From positions 9,610,001 through 9,674,000 of the forward strand of contig NC_083386.1 in NCBI RefSeq assembly GCF_031755915.1: a stretch of DNA of 64,000 nucleotides, written 5' to 3'. This DNA is from Ziziphus jujuba (taxonomy: Eukaryota; Streptophyta; Magnoliopsida; Rosales; Rhamnaceae). The notes under the pieces are model-generated. The model did no database searches. It had not been told where the DNA came from and saw nothing but the letters and a program-made list of their open reading frames with translations. The position numbers and the translations under genes are program-made. Positions 35,388 through 48,839 of the stretch are shown here, one piece after another; positions within the stretch are counted from its first letter, which is position 1; each line of letters opens with the position of its first letter.

Positions 35388-38300
35388 GTCAGGGAAACCA
35401 TTAGTACACAATGGGAATTGTTGGTGGGAAGAGACATTCATAGATAACCAAGTCAGGGAAACCATTAGTACACAATGGGAATTGTTGGTGGGAAGAGACA
35501 TTCATAGAGTCTGCTTGGATTTCACAGGATGATGCTTCAAAAGATGTACAACAATGCTCTTTAAGCTTGTTGTTGCCGTGGCCTACTCAATTTTCTTTCC
35601 TTTTTTTTGTTTTTTTCGTTTTGACTTAGTTCTTGCACTAGATTATTTAACTGGCTTTATTATTATTATTATTATTATGTGGCTCAATTAGATATGATAC
35701 ACTTGGAGAGGCAACAGTGAATTTGGAAAGCTACATGACTTCAAAACCTTCTCCTCCTTTTTTATTACCATTGAAAAATGTGACCATGGGACTAGCCTGC
35801 AAGTGAGTAATTTCTTTATTATCCTCTGTTTCTCTTACTAGTAATTTCTTCCACATGGCAAAGGAAAAGGGAAGAGAAACAAAAATTCTCAAAAATATTT
35901 CCATGTATATAAAACCTTGTTAGTTTTTTTATTTTCATCTAGTACCATATATTTTTTTCCCTTCCAAGTAATTTCCCATAGTCAGTTTAACAAACTTTCT
36001 TACATTTTTCTTGATGGATTCTAAACTTTAATCACAACCTTAAACTAAATAATATTTTCCTATTAGCCGTTAGTGGAATATAATTTTTTTATTATTAGAA
36101 AGTGACCCCTTGGTCTCCCTTTTCTTGCTTGCAGCTAAAAACTCAGTGCCTAACACCAAGAACAAAGCTCAAGTTTGTACTTTCAATACAACATTTTTAA
36201 TATTCTTCTCTAGAATTTTCCATTTTGATCGATGAATATGAAGTACAACTGACTTTTTATATCTTCTAAAGGGATGAGCAATGGTAAGACTCAAATTCAT
36301 ACATGGAGGAGATGAATGTTGGTCATGATGACATAGATAATAAATCAGATGTATCTGACAGTTCATTCAGCAGGAGTGCTCGATCTTCATATATAATCAC
36401 TGGGAAAATACAAGTAGTCTCGTAGAACTATACAGGGTACGTTTATGTACCTTGCTTTTGATATGAATAATTTCATAGTCAGCAGCCTTGTTTCCTATTT
36501 TTGTAATAAAATCACTTCCAATTTCACAAGACACAGAAGAAAAGAAATGCTGTCTAACAAATTAATTGATATATATGTATATGTGTGAAGTCCTACATCA
36601 GTTGGAAAGGGAAACAAAGCATGCCTTAAAAGAGGGTGTGGATACCTTTCCCTTGAAACGCATTCCCATGAGGGAAAGTAAAACTGTGAGGGGTAGGATT
36701 GGGCTCACCACCTAGCTTCCAAAGCAGACAATACCTCGGTTGGGCTTAGGAGGTCTGGGCCAGTGGGACTAGCAGGTGAAGGAGTGGGACCCCTAACCAC
36801 TGAGACACATTTTAAAAAAACCATGTGGGCTGGGTCCAAAGTGGACAATATCTCATGCGGGTAGCCTGAGTTGTTACAGTTGGTATCAGAGCTAGACCCA
36901 GATCAGTGTGCCAACGAGGACGCTGGGCCCTAAGGGGTGAAGTCCCACATCAGTTGGAAAGGAGAACAAAGCATGCCTTAAAAGAGGGTATGGATACGTT
37001 TCCATTGAGACACGTTCCCATGAGGGAAAGTACAACAATAAAGGATAGGATTTGGCTCACCACTTAGCTTCAAAAGCGGACAATATTTTGGTTGGGCCTA
37101 GGAGACCCGGGCCAGTGGGACTGGCAGTAGAAGGGGTGGGATCCGTAACCATTGAGACGTGTTTTGACAAAATCGTACAGGCTGGCCCCAAACCGGACAA
37201 TATCTCATCCGGGTGGCCTGGGCTATTACATATATATATATATATATTATATTTTACTTTGGTATATAGCCTTTGACTTTTATATCATTTGCCTAACAGA
37301 GTTTTTCTTCTTTGTTACAAGAGAAAAGTTTCTCAGCATCAAGTTCTCATCGAAGCTTTGGCTCCATAGAGGACTCTTTGCACAAAGAAAAATCTTCACC
37401 AATAGATAAATTGATTGATCTAAATGGAAGGAAGGATTCAAATATCGTTAACTTTTTCAACTAATCATTCTAGACCAAACAGGTCAACCTTTTATTCGAA
37501 AGTCTCAGGCTCGAGAAGCCATTATCAAAAGCAAAGAGAAGATTTGGGACAAGTTTTGAACGCTTCTTTATTACCATTATAGAAAACTGCTTCATCTGAA
37601 TGCCTCCTAGATGCTGCAGAAGCTACAATTAGGTTACTCAAGGTAGAGGCCAACATTTGAGAAATGAACTATCTGATCAATCGAAAAGGCAGACCTTTTC
37701 GAATTGTATATGGAATGTGACAACATGAAGCAAGAAATCGAACAACTGAATATCACGTTGGATGAAGCAAGAGATAAGCGAATGGATGATACACTAAAGG
37801 AATTGGAAGATGAGTTAAAGTTTCAGCAAAAATCAATTGTTAATTTGTCAATGTAGCTGAAGAAAAGCATAGAAACAAACAGTGAGACTCGAGTCGTTTT
37901 GCATTACAAAACTAGGAATCACATGCTATGATCTCCAAGATGAGATTAGAAGATTGGAAAATGAAATGGAGTAGCAGAAGTCTGATATGAAACAAAAGCG
38001 GCTAGACATGACAAAGCAGTGATTAGAAGCTCATGGGAGTGTGAGTTTGTGAAAATAGACTATTTGAAAATACAAGCTGTAGCCAGAAGTCCAGTCGAGG
38101 GGCAGAGTTTGCTTCAGAAATCAAATGGAGAACAAAGAAAGCATAACATGGATTTAGAAGAGCTTTAGGCAGTCTTAGAAGCCGAACTGAGGGAATCACA
38201 GAAGTACTTTTTTGATATGCTGAAGGAAATTGAAGATTTAGATGTAAAATCTTCATCAATGCTTGAAGCAATAAACTTAAAAAAGAAAGCTATAAATTCT

Positions 38301-39974
38301 GGGCTAGATGGATTTCTCCTCGAAAGCGAACATTTGAAAGAGAAACTTGCTTTGAAGGGGAGCCAGTTCAATAAGATGCACTGAAAGGAAACAGTTGAAG
38401 CTGATAAACTGAAAAGAGAGGTTGAAAACATTATCAAGCAGATATCTGTAACTCACGACCAAAATGTGAGAACAGGTTCAAAATTGGTACTCGAAGCCTA
38501 TTGTTTGAATGTAGATAAAACCTTTCTTGAAGTTACTCTTCAAGAAATCCAAGGAAAAGTTAAGCTTGATCTCCTCCATGTAATAGGGCTATTGAGTGAA
38601 CTCGCTGACTCCAAACAAAATAGGGAAATTTTGATGGTTGATCATGAAAGGGTATTAAAGATGTTGGAAGGTATTAAATCTAATGAAGAGAAACTGGAGA
38701 ACATAGTTACGAGGCACAAGTTAATACTCAAAGCTTATGGAGTATGACAAGCAGAAATTCGAAGATGAAATTTCTTGCCTGAAAGTAAAGACTAGAAGCT
38801 TCATTCCAAGCATTACATGGAGACCATGAAGAATATAGCATGGAGAAGTCTGTCTGAGTTAGAGACCTGCAGACTTAGTAAAGCCGTCCTAGAGGAAAAA
38901 AGTTGTACAGCTAGAGGGGATCCAACCGTAAGAGAAGCATTACACCCCAAGGCTGGTGGGTTGAAGGATGAATTTGCCCAGCTTAAGACAACAAATAGCT
39001 AGTTTCAAAGGAGGATAAGATGCCTTGAAGAGGAGAAAGTAGACTGCCTGAAGAAATCTTCAACAAGATCTTGAAGAGTTGAGAGTTCTGTTAGAAGTAA
39101 GACAGGACCAAATGGAGTTTGAAAAGGGAAATCTCCCTCATCATTTTGAAAGGAAACAACAAGTACTTCCATCCATGACAAGTCGAAGAATTCACTAGTA
39201 CGTATCAGATATCTATTCCTCTTATATTTGTTCAATCTCGTATTGAAACATATGGTACATGATTTTGTAACCTTGGCTACTAAAATATGCAAGATAGAGA
39301 AATATAAAAATACAAACCTTCTTATAAAACTTTCAACTGTGGAAATTGATCAGGCACAGCGATTTTCAGATGGTTAAGGAAAGCCAGACATAGATGAATG
39401 TCAAGGACAGATTCTACTTGAATTCATTTCCTAATGATCACTTAAAAAATATTGTTCAAATTGAGCTTTTTAAATAGTTTACTCGATATGCCTTTTATTT
39501 AACAATGCGATTTAGTTAATTCTCCATATCTTTTTAGGTTGATAAGAAACAAGATTGTGAAACCGAAAATTCTCATGCTAATGAAATTTTCCCTTGTCAA
39601 AGATCAAGGTTCTTGAGAGTGAGCTTACGGAGTCTTAAAAATGCAAATGACAAATACAAAACTTAAGAGGTAGGGTGAAATATGTACAAATATTTATAAT
39701 TTGAATATTCCAATTAGTCCATATAAGTATAACAAGCAAAAGCATTATTGACAAATTTTAAGCATTTTGTTTCTTGTACATGGTAAAACAATCTATCTGG
39801 TTACAATTAATCTGATAGAAAAACAATTAAGTTATTCAAGCGCCAACCCTGTAGTTACATCTTCAAATAGTATTTTCTGGTGCAAGTGCTTCATTTCCAT
39901 ACCAGAAAGTAGGAAAAATACAGGACATGTTAGTGTTAGTGAAGAAATTAACATTTCCAATATGATTATGCCCC

Positions 39975-40006
<32 letters not shown>

Positions 40007-40165
40007 AAGAGAGGTGCTAAAAGATATTCCAACGGCTTCTTCTTTTCAGTTTATTATCGAAGGGGATAATAGCAGTGTCAGATCATGCACAACACTTGTA
40101 AATGAAAAGGAACATGAGCAGAAGAAGAAGGTAACATCACAAAAGAAAGAAATAAGAGATATACG
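35388..40165 (+). pseudogene. NT-C2/coiled-coil protein pseudogene, copy B
   Basis: The C2 domain exons are present: SGKPLVHNGNCWWEETFI (about 35452-35590, with the first 64 bases duplicated at 35388), then YDTLGEATVNLESYMTSKP (about 35693-35805). Next come DNKSDVSDSS linker sequence (36330), the Ser-rich exon FGSIEDSLHKEKSSPIDKL (about 37350), decayed coiled-coil blocks (37600-39170) and the VDKKQDCETENSHANE segment (39537). Stops and frameshifts are frequent, and a large part of the coiled coil present in A is deleted. A TRIM element sits at 36586-37230. The C-terminal exon stops at about 40165, where sequence of the next copy begins. Confidence 0.82.
36586..37230 (+). mobile_element. TRIM element (terminal-repeat retrotransposon in miniature)
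   Basis: Two direct LTRs of 293 bases each (36586-36878 and 36938-37230), starting TGAAGTCC and ending TTACA, flank only 59 bases. Right after the first LTR comes TGGTATCAGAGC, the primer-binding site complementary to initiator tRNA-Met. Just before the second LTR is a purine-rich CCCTAAGGGG. No protein is encoded, so mobility would need enzymes from elsewhere. The LTRs differ at many sites, indicating an old insertion. No 5S rRNA segment (Cassandra type) is seen. Confidence 0.88.
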
Positions 40166-40623
40166 GCCTCTTCTTCATTAAGCTTCTTATTGCCATAGTC
40201 TGCTCAATTTTCTTTTTTATTTTTTATTTTTTGGTTATCACTTAGTTCTTGCACTAGATTATTTAAACTGGATTTATTATTATTATTATTATTATTATTA
40301 TGGGGCCCAATTAGATTTGATACACTTGGAGAGGCAACATCGAATTTGGCAAGCTACATGACTTTAAATCCTTCTCCTCCTTTTTCATTACCATTTTAAA
40401 AATGTGACCATGGGACTACCCTGCAAGTGATTAATTTCTTTATTATCCTTTGCTTCTCTTACTAATAATTTCTTCCATATGGCAAAGGAAAAGGGAAGAG
40501 AAACAAAAATTCTCAAACCTTTCCATGTATACAAAACCTTGTTAGTTTTTTTTTTTTTTTTTTTTTTAATTTTTTAATTTTTTCTTTTTTTTTTTTCATT
40601 TCAAGCAAACTCAGTGGCTTAAA

Positions 40624-42056
40624 TGTAATACCCCGTCCCGAAATACATTGGAAATTTTCATGTTGACTGAAGGTTGACCAAGTTTGAACGTTGACCAAGT
40701 GGGTCAAAATTTTGACTTTTTGCTTCGAAGGGAATTTTGTACTGACCAAGGTACCATTGCAAATTACACATCGATCCGATTCCGTAAACTAGTAGCACGT
40801 CGAAAACGGAGCTACGGTTTGAAAGTTACGAGCAAAACAAGTTGAGGTCCAAACTGTTCGAGAATGTCGGAGTTGACTTTTTATCCTTAAAAATTGAGTT
40901 TTGACTCATATATGGTTTTGAAATACTCGTCGATATGAGTTCGTATACTAGCGGCATGCCTAATTTGGACATGTGGTTTGAAAGTTACGGATCTATGAAG
41001 TTTTTCCGAGACAGTTGTTACTATTCATCGATCTATTAGTGTGCGTGAATGGCAACACCACGTGTAATATTATAAAGGGTGCCATGTGTCAAAAATGCCA
41101 CATGTCAGCAATAATTAAATATTACATTATTTTCTTATTATCATTTTATTATTTTATATTATATTATTATTTTAATATTGTTTTATATATTTGTTTATTT
41201 ATTTTCCTTTTCCTTTTCTTTTTCTTTTTCTTTTCTTCTCCCTCACATGGGAAAATACCCCTTTTCTCTCATGAAGCTTCTTCTTCCTCTCCCTCTCTTC
41301 CTCCCTATGGTTACTCTCCCTTCCTCTCCTTGCGTTGCCGTTGCTCATCTTGGGAAATTGCCATAAATCCGGCCGGCCTGAGCCTCACCGCTATGTTTAA
41401 CTGACGACCCATAACACCGGTAATGCTGTGGTGCTTGCCGTTAGCAGAATGGCCGGAGACGCGCTGGAAACTCCATAAAAGCCAGCGGTTAGCTCCATTT
41501 CAATTTGCAGGATTTTGGTCGTTTCTGGACAAATTTTCGGTCCTTTCCCCCAAATTTGAGCATCCTGAAGCTGATGGTGGGCTCCGTTTGCCTCGATTCG
41601 AGCTCATTTATGGCGTACGAAGAAGGTGAGCTTGGCAGCGGCTTTCGACGAAAAATTTGGCCACCACCGGCGACATTAACGCCAATGGAGGTTAGTAATG
41701 GATTCCTTACCTCTTTAGCTTTCAATTGATATGTTAATTGCAAATTGTAGTGTAGTATTTTAAAAGATGTCATTTTTGAATAAATTAGTATAATAAATAT
41801 GAAAGATTGAAAATATAGTTGTATTGTGTATATACCTGTTTATGTACACATGTGTACGTGTATATTTGTAAATATAAATGTGTTTCATGTCTATATATGT
41901 GCATGTGCATAAGTGTGGGTATATAATGTTGATGTGCATTAGATTGATATGTATGCACATATATATATATTGGGAATTTTTGAGCATGTGTATATATTTA
42001 CTTAATTGTTAAAATAATGTGTATGCGTATATGAATAAGTGTAAGCGAACATATAA

Positions 42057-42087
<31 letters not shown>

Positions 42088-43105
42088 ATATTCAATTATA
42101 TGATTGTTTAAAAGAAAATATAAAATTCTATGGATTCGATAAAAAGTGTATATTTATATGGCTGTAAATATATTTATGTCTTTAGATATTTATTTATTCA
42201 TGGATATGGAATTTTGTTAATAATAGTTAAATCATTGTTGAAATGCTATGTAAATTAGAATGTTATCTGTGAATTCAAATATATGCACGTATTTTATAAT
42301 GCGATTTAAATGAGGTTGTGTGTAAGTAAATTTCAAGAAGATTTATGAAAATATTTCTATTAATTATTGAGCTCAAAAAATTGTATTTATGCATTTGTTT
42401 ATTATTTATTTATCTATTAATGGATGTACAGTGATGAATTTAAGCTGATGGGATTATGATGATGGTCTAAAGAAAATGTGATGTATATAGATTTGAAAGG
42501 AAGTATTTAATCTGGCAGTATTTATGAGATTTTGATACTTGAGAATATATGAATTATTGGATAATATTTAAAATTGTGGAATTAATTATATGTAAATTTG
42601 ACTTGGTTTTAATGATATGTTTGATATAAATTGAATTAAAGGTTTGAGAAAAATAATTATATCAAATTATTGTGATCAAGAATATATCTGTATATTTAAT
42701 TATTTATTATTTATTATTATTGTTTATGTATTTGATAAAAGCATATGAATTCGATTATATTTTATCTAAATTTAATATTTTATAATATTACAAATTTATA
42801 GTTTTTAAGATGCACCCATACACGTACCGGTGTTTTGTACTGTATATGTGATTATGATAAGCGCGTAAGTTGTAATGTCTCCCGTAAGTTGCTATGGACC
42901 TGAGGGCAGGCAAGTTTGATATAGTGGCCATAAGCAGCCCCCTTCCATGGCCGGGATGACGGTTATAAGCAACGGTACTGTTGGGACGCCGAAGCAACCG
43001 TATGCAAGTTTATTTCTTTAATCTCCCGTTAGACGGTGCTCGAGACATTGGGTATCGTAGGGCACCACTGGTATATAGTATGGTGCATTAAGTATCTTTT
43101 ATATG

Positions 43106-43136
<31 letters not shown>

Positions 43137-43297
43137 GGAAATTCTATGGTGAGGACGGTCCGCATGAGGACTGCAGTATTAGTGACCATTTTTCATAGTA
43201 TTAAAGACGATTTTTTAGAAAATCGTCACCAATATTATGAAAAACTGTCACCAATACTGTGGTCCATATGAGGACCGTCCGCACCATAGACGGACTG

Positions 43298-43328
<31 letters not shown>

Positions 43329-44406
43329 ATGTTATATTATTTGATATTATGTTGTATATACCGCACCGTACGGAGGCAGCGATCTAATGTGATCCATGTA
43401 GAGCTAGCCTCATAATTATGTTCTCTATGAGTTTAGAAGATTGGACGGCCAATATGGGCAACCACCCTGGTCTGTATTGATAGCAGAGTGCCGACGATAG
43501 CTGGAATCATGGATCGCACAGTATGTTAGATGGTATCGTATATATCTCTGTTACGAGTGTGCATATTTTATTATGTGTTACATATTTTAAAATATTATTT
43601 TACCTCATATTATCTTATCTATTCATAATATGATTTTCTAAATATTATACATAATTGCTTTTCTCGTTATTACTATTATTATAATTTTTATTGTTACTAT
43701 CAATTATTATTATCACCATCATCATCATCATGATTATCATACAATATCTTCATATAAGTATCACGGTCTATGGGCAAGAAAGATGGCCATCGGCAAGTAT
43801 AATAGATCTTGCGCAAGTGGGAGCCTTTGGGCAAATATAATAGCTCTTGGGCAGGTGTGGTTATGTGATAGCCATGGGCAGATGATAGCCTCTGGGCGAG
43901 TATGATAGCACTTGGATATGTATGGTTATATAGCAGCCCCTGGGCAATTTATATTAATATCATTATTATCATTAAAATGTTTACTATTATTACTGTTGAT
44001 GTGGTGATTGTTTTGTACCATTCTTTTCATATTGCGCATCGGCATATTTGTAAAACGATATTTGAAATGTATTTGATATTTGCAGTACTAAGTGGGTGGT
44101 GGGCGGACGTGAACCTGTGATGGTGTATTTTGGTTGGTTATCTACTAAATTATTTCTATTGTATATATGTATGTATGGTTCATATGACTTGTTATCGAAG
44201 TGTTGCAACTGTGGGTATTATTGTAGTAAGGAGGGAAGAATAAGGTGGTGCAATATAGGAGTGCGTTTTCATGCAGGTAAAATTTGGGGCATATCTTATC
44301 CTTAGGGGAGGTGCTGTCGGATTTTCTATAAGATGGTCCGGTAGGGTCTCCTTGGGATCAGGGCTTGTCTAGGGTTCCGGAAAGGGATCTTGAATGGGTC
44401 TTGACA
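40624..44406 (+). mobile_element. Long LTR, 3.8 kb, inserted in copy C
   Basis: Starts TGTAATACCCCGTCCC and ends GGGTCTTGACA, the opposite orientation to the 26855-30049 unit. The flanks, TTAAA on the left and CTAAG on the right, are compatible with a decayed 5-bp duplication; copy A shows the empty site GGCTAAGTCAC at about 17288. It contains a TTGAC cluster (about 40660-40720), a CT-rich tract (41200-41330), a GC-rich island (41340-41700), the block conserved near the other LTR ends (44280-44400) and a nested MITE. No retrotransposon proteins are present. Confidence 0.78.
43137..43298. mobile_element. Fold-back MITE, copy 3, nested in a long LTR
   Basis: 162 bases, inverted relative to the copy at 6312-6472, in a (TA)n tract. 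It starts GGAAATTCTATGGTGAGGAC and ends CCATAGACGGACTG. The two arms pair almost completely. Confidence 0.78.
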
Positions 44407-45702
44407 CTAAGTCACAATTTGAAGAACTCCAGAGTAAACAGTTTCAGGACCAAGAAAACTTGAAAAGTCTTGAAAAAACTCTAGTGGAGGAAAACCATGA
44501 CATAGAGATCGATCGAAGTTTTAGAAGCCAAACTATAATGGAATTGGAAGCAGATGGAGTTCTAAACTGGTAGAAAAATAGAAGGAGATCATCAAATTGG
44601 AAGCAAAATGTCATGATGCTTATGATTTAATAGAGAAGACTTTCGAAGAAAGCGAAACTTTTAAGATAGAAGGTCTAGAAGCTAGAGACAGATTGTCTTG
44701 AACTTGAAAAATAAATAAACTTGAATCTTCAACACGAACTCAATGATCTTCCTTGAAAATTTGAACATGAAGTAAGGAAGCTAAAATCCCAAGTGTGTGA
44801 ACTTGAAGAGGAGCTGAAGAAAAAAAATATTCTCATCAAAGAAAAAGAAATTTTTGCCACTGATTTACAGTCTCGTTGCACAAATCTCAAAACCAAGATA
44901 GCATACCTGGACCATGTGTTGCAAAATTTCAAGGATAAAGCTTGCTCTCTTGATGATGAACTGTGCAAAGTTCATGCTGAAGCAAAAGAGCAAGAGAATC
45001 ATATAGAAAACTCAGAAATTTTCTACTCAGCTGCAGCCACTAAGATGAATGGACTATTCTATAAGTTATGTGAGCATCTTTAACTTTCTATTGAAAATGT
45101 TAAAAATCAGAAGTTAACTACTTTTGAGAGTAAAATTGCTTATGAGTTTTAGATATTCCGGGGAGGCACAAATCTATTAATACAGGAAGGGGGAGCTGAT
45201 GATATCTTAAACAGTTTGATCCATATGAAAAACTATTTGAAGCAACAATTACTTTATGTGGAGAGAAACTCCATTGTAGTGAAGAAGAGGTCATTTCATT
45301 AGTGGAAAATACTAAAAATGTTGAAAATAAACTATGCAGCTATATTTCCAAGACCAAATACTCCTGCAGTTCTAGCGAGGAACTTAATTTTCTGCACATA
45401 GAATTGGATTCTGAATCAGTAGAATTGAACAAAGAACTGTTGGAAAAGCTGCTGTGATGAAAATACTCATAGACGACAAGATACTGAAAGACAAATAGGT
45501 CGATGATTCAACGTGATGTCAAAGTTAATTGGAGCCTCAGATTGCTTATCCTTAGGAGGGCAAGTGTGAGTTCAAAGGAAGCATGGATTGCTTTTCAAAT
45601 GAAACCAATACAAATTCTAAATGCTTGGTTGTTTGCAAAATGATTTGGTAGTTTTCGATAACAGCATTTTTTCCACAACTTCAATGGAGATGGAAAGCAA
45701 TC

Positions 45703-46826
45703 TGATGAGAATCCTCCCGTGCCCACATAACCGACGACCCGTTGGGGTGCTAATCTAATACGGATAAAGTCTGAGTTGATCACTAGGGCTCAATCCAAGA
45801 TATTTGAGACTGTCTTTATACAGAAAGTTATCAATTCTCAAAATGGCTTGTCCATATCCGAAGATTCAAAGCTTATTTTAAGCATGCAAGTGGTGGAGGC
45901 AGATACGGAACCCGGATAGCTGTTTTTGTGCAAATATAAACTCCGGGTAGGATGGAATGGATCCAACACTTCATGGATTTAGTGAATATCATTAAGAGAT
46001 CATAGAATCAAGCCAAGGAAGAATCAAAAGCAACCACAATAGGCCTTTGTGAATAGAGAGAATAGTTGGACAATTTTGCTGTATTTGTTGCTGGCTTTAC
46101 TGTATTTTATTGATTTGACATTTTCTCTTAGTTCCTCAAGGGCAATGTGTGGAATCCATAAATAATCCTATTTGGCATCCTACATAGCATATGAAAGCTG
46201 ATTTGGAATCTTTACAAGCTGGAATTTGGTCAAAGTTAGCTTAGTGGTCAAACTAGTTAACTAATTTCTTAATTTGATTTTGACTTTTTGTTTTAGAAAA
46301 TTAGTCTCTTATTTGGTTTTTATTTATTTATTTGCCGAAAAAATCAACTTAGGAAAGTTATTATTTTATTATTTTTACTATAAATTAATTAATTCTTAAT
46401 TCAAAATAAAGGAATTAATTAATCAAAATTAGAATTAGGAAAGGAATGGAATTTGGGCCACATTAGGAAATTGACATTGTACGGCCGGTTTTCTCTTAGA
46501 TTTTTTGGGTTTATTACTTTGTGACTTTAACCTATTTAAGGGTTATTTTTCAATGAAAATGCACCTTCAATATTATTTAGAAAATTAATTGTGAGATAGA
46601 ATTCTTTTAATTCTTTTTGAACACTTAAAACACCATTAGAGAGTGAATGTTTTAGTTTTGACATATGAATAGGTCTTCCATAACCTATTGTGGCATCTTC
46701 ATTATACCAAGATTTCTAATCATAGATTGGTTATGGGTTTAGGTTTTTCCATAAGAACTTAAACTTAATTGAGATCTAGGCTAATATAATATGGGTTTAG
46801 GTGCGAGTCGACCTAGGTTCACATCA
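45703..46826 (+). mobile_element. 1.1-kb solo LTR in copy C
   Basis: Starts TGATGAGAATCC and ends TTCACATCA, with CAATC on the left and CAACT on the right as a near-perfect 5-bp duplication. The empty site is seen in copy A at about 19038. It is related along its length to the LTR at 52840-53982. A TATA-like CCTATTTAAGGG (about 46529) suggests the plus orientation. No internal domain is present, so it is a solo LTR. Confidence 0.8.
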
Positions 46827-48839
46827 CAACTGATATGAATTGGAATCCCACTTATCTGAACTACAAGAAGAAAATGTGCTATTATCATAACGGATATGTA
46901 GATTGGAATCTGTGTTAAGATATATGGCTGACAGAAGAGAGTCGAGTCATTTTGCACTACAAAATTCGGAATCACATGCTATGAATCTCCAGGATGAGAC
47001 TAGAAGTTTGGAAAATGAAATGGAGTAGAAGGCTAACATGAAACAAAAGCTGCTAGACATGACAAAGCAGTGGTTAGAAGCTTATGGGGAGTGTGAGTTT
47101 CTAAGAACAACAAGTTGCAACCACAAGTCTAGTCAAGGAGTAGAGCTTGCTTCCGAAATCAAACAGAGAATTAAGAAAGCATAAGATGGAGTTAGAAGAG
47201 CTTTGTGCAGTCTTAGAAGCTGAACTGAGGGAATCAAAGAAGTACTTTTCTGATATGTTGAAGGAATTTGAAAATTTAGATGCAAAATCTTCATCAATGC
47301 TGGAAGGAATAAACTAAAAAGAGAAAGCTATAAATTCAAGGTTTGATGGATTTCTTCTCGAAAGCCATCATTTGAAAGAGAAACTTGCATTGGAGGAGAG
47401 CCAGTTAAATAAGATGCACTAAAAGGAAACAGTTGAAGCTGATAACCTGAAAGAGAGGTTGAAAACATTATGAAGTAGATATCTGCAACTCATGATGAAA
47501 ATATCAGAACTGGTTCAAGAAATCCAAGGAAAGTTAAGCTATATGAGACCCAGCTTGATCTCTTCTATGTGGAATATGAAGTGAAGGTTAATGGGGCTAT
47601 TGAGTGAACTTGCTGTCTACAAACCAAACCGGGAAATTTTGATGGTTGATCATGAAAAGGTATTAAAGATGCTGGAAGATGTTAAATCCAATGAAGAGAA
47701 ACTACAAGGCTTGAGTTAAAACTCAAAGCTACTGAATATCATAAGCAGAAACTAGAAGATGAAATTTCCTACCTGAAAGTTCAATTGCAGAAAATGAAAG
47801 CGTTCTAGGACAAAATTTTCATGCTTAAGAGAGCTCCCTGAGTAGCACAATCAGAAAAGCAAAGACTAGAAGCTTCATTCCAAGCGTTACATGGAGACCA
47901 TGAAGAACGAAAATTGAAAAGAATCTCATTATCTTCAGAAAATATCCAGTATGTAGTAGCATGTCTGTATTCGGGGCCTGTAGACGTAGTAAAGCTATCC
48001 TAGAGGAAAAAAAATTGTACAGCTAGAGGGATCCAACAGCAAGAGAAGCATTACTCCCCAAGGTTGGTGAGCTGAAGAATGAATCTGCACAGCTTAGAAT
48101 AGCAAGTTTGGATAAGATGCCTTGAAAGAGGAGAAAGCAGACTGGCTGAAGAAATCTCAAGCTCTTGAAGAGGAGTTCACAATTCTGTTAGAACTAAGAC
48201 AGAGGACCAATTGGAGTCTGAAGAGGAAAATCTCCCTCATCATTCCTCAATAATCACTTAAAAAAGAATGTTCTAATTAAGCCTTTTAAACAGGTTTATA
48301 GGATAATTTGAATATTCCTGTTAGTCTATATAAGTATGACAAGAGCATTATTGACAAATTTTAAGCATTTTGTTTCTTGTACATGGTAAAACAATCTATC
48401 TGGTTGCAATTAATCTGGTAGAAAAACAATTAAATTCTTCAAGCTCCAACCTTGTGATTACTCCTTCAAATACTATTTTTCTGGTGCAAGTGCTTCATTT
48501 CCATACCAGAAAACAGGAAAAATAGTACAGGACATGTTATGGAAGAAATTAACGTTTCCAATCTGATTATGGGCATATATATATATATATAGAGGTGCTA
48601 AAAGATATTCCAACGGCTTCTTCTGTTTAGTTTGTTAGCAAAGGGGATAATAGCAGTGTCAGATCATGCACAACACTTGTAAATGAAAAGGAACATGAGC
48701 AGAAGAAGAAGGTAACATCGCAAAGAAAGAACTAAGCGAAAGCTGCTACGACATAAGCCTTAAATATGCAGAAGTTGAAGCTGATAATGAGCAGCTTCCC
48801 AGGAAACTCAAGAACAATGAAAAGAAATGGTTCAAATAA

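Larger units (their letters stand above)
40166..48839 (+). pseudogene. NT-C2/coiled-coil protein pseudogene, copy C, with two LTR insertions
   Basis: It starts within the first C2 exon, joined directly to the end of copy B. The second C2 exon (LGEATSNLASYMT, about 40320-40420) follows. A segment matching the A coiled coil is cut at AACTCAGTGGCT by the long LTR 40624-44406 and resumes at 44407. Coiled-coil blocks run from 44407 to 45700 and, after a second LTR (45703-46826), from 46832 to 48240. The C-terminal exon ends at TAA 48837-48839. Multiple in-frame stops and frameshifts are present (for example 45080, 45150, 47025, 47320). It is followed by DEFL4 exactly as A is followed by DEFL1. Confidence 0.82.

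Noticed and set aside
36880..36891. tRNA-like TGGTATCAGAGC
   Set aside because: It is the primer-binding site of the TRIM element; no cloverleaf can be formed around it. I found no tRNA or rRNA gene in the window.
36586..37230. Cassandra-type element with 5S rRNA
   Set aside because: The 5S promoter boxes are not present in the LTRs.
41015..41404. 129-codon frame with a hydrophobic stretch
   Set aside because: Product of the CT/TTC-rich tract in a long LTR; low complexity only.
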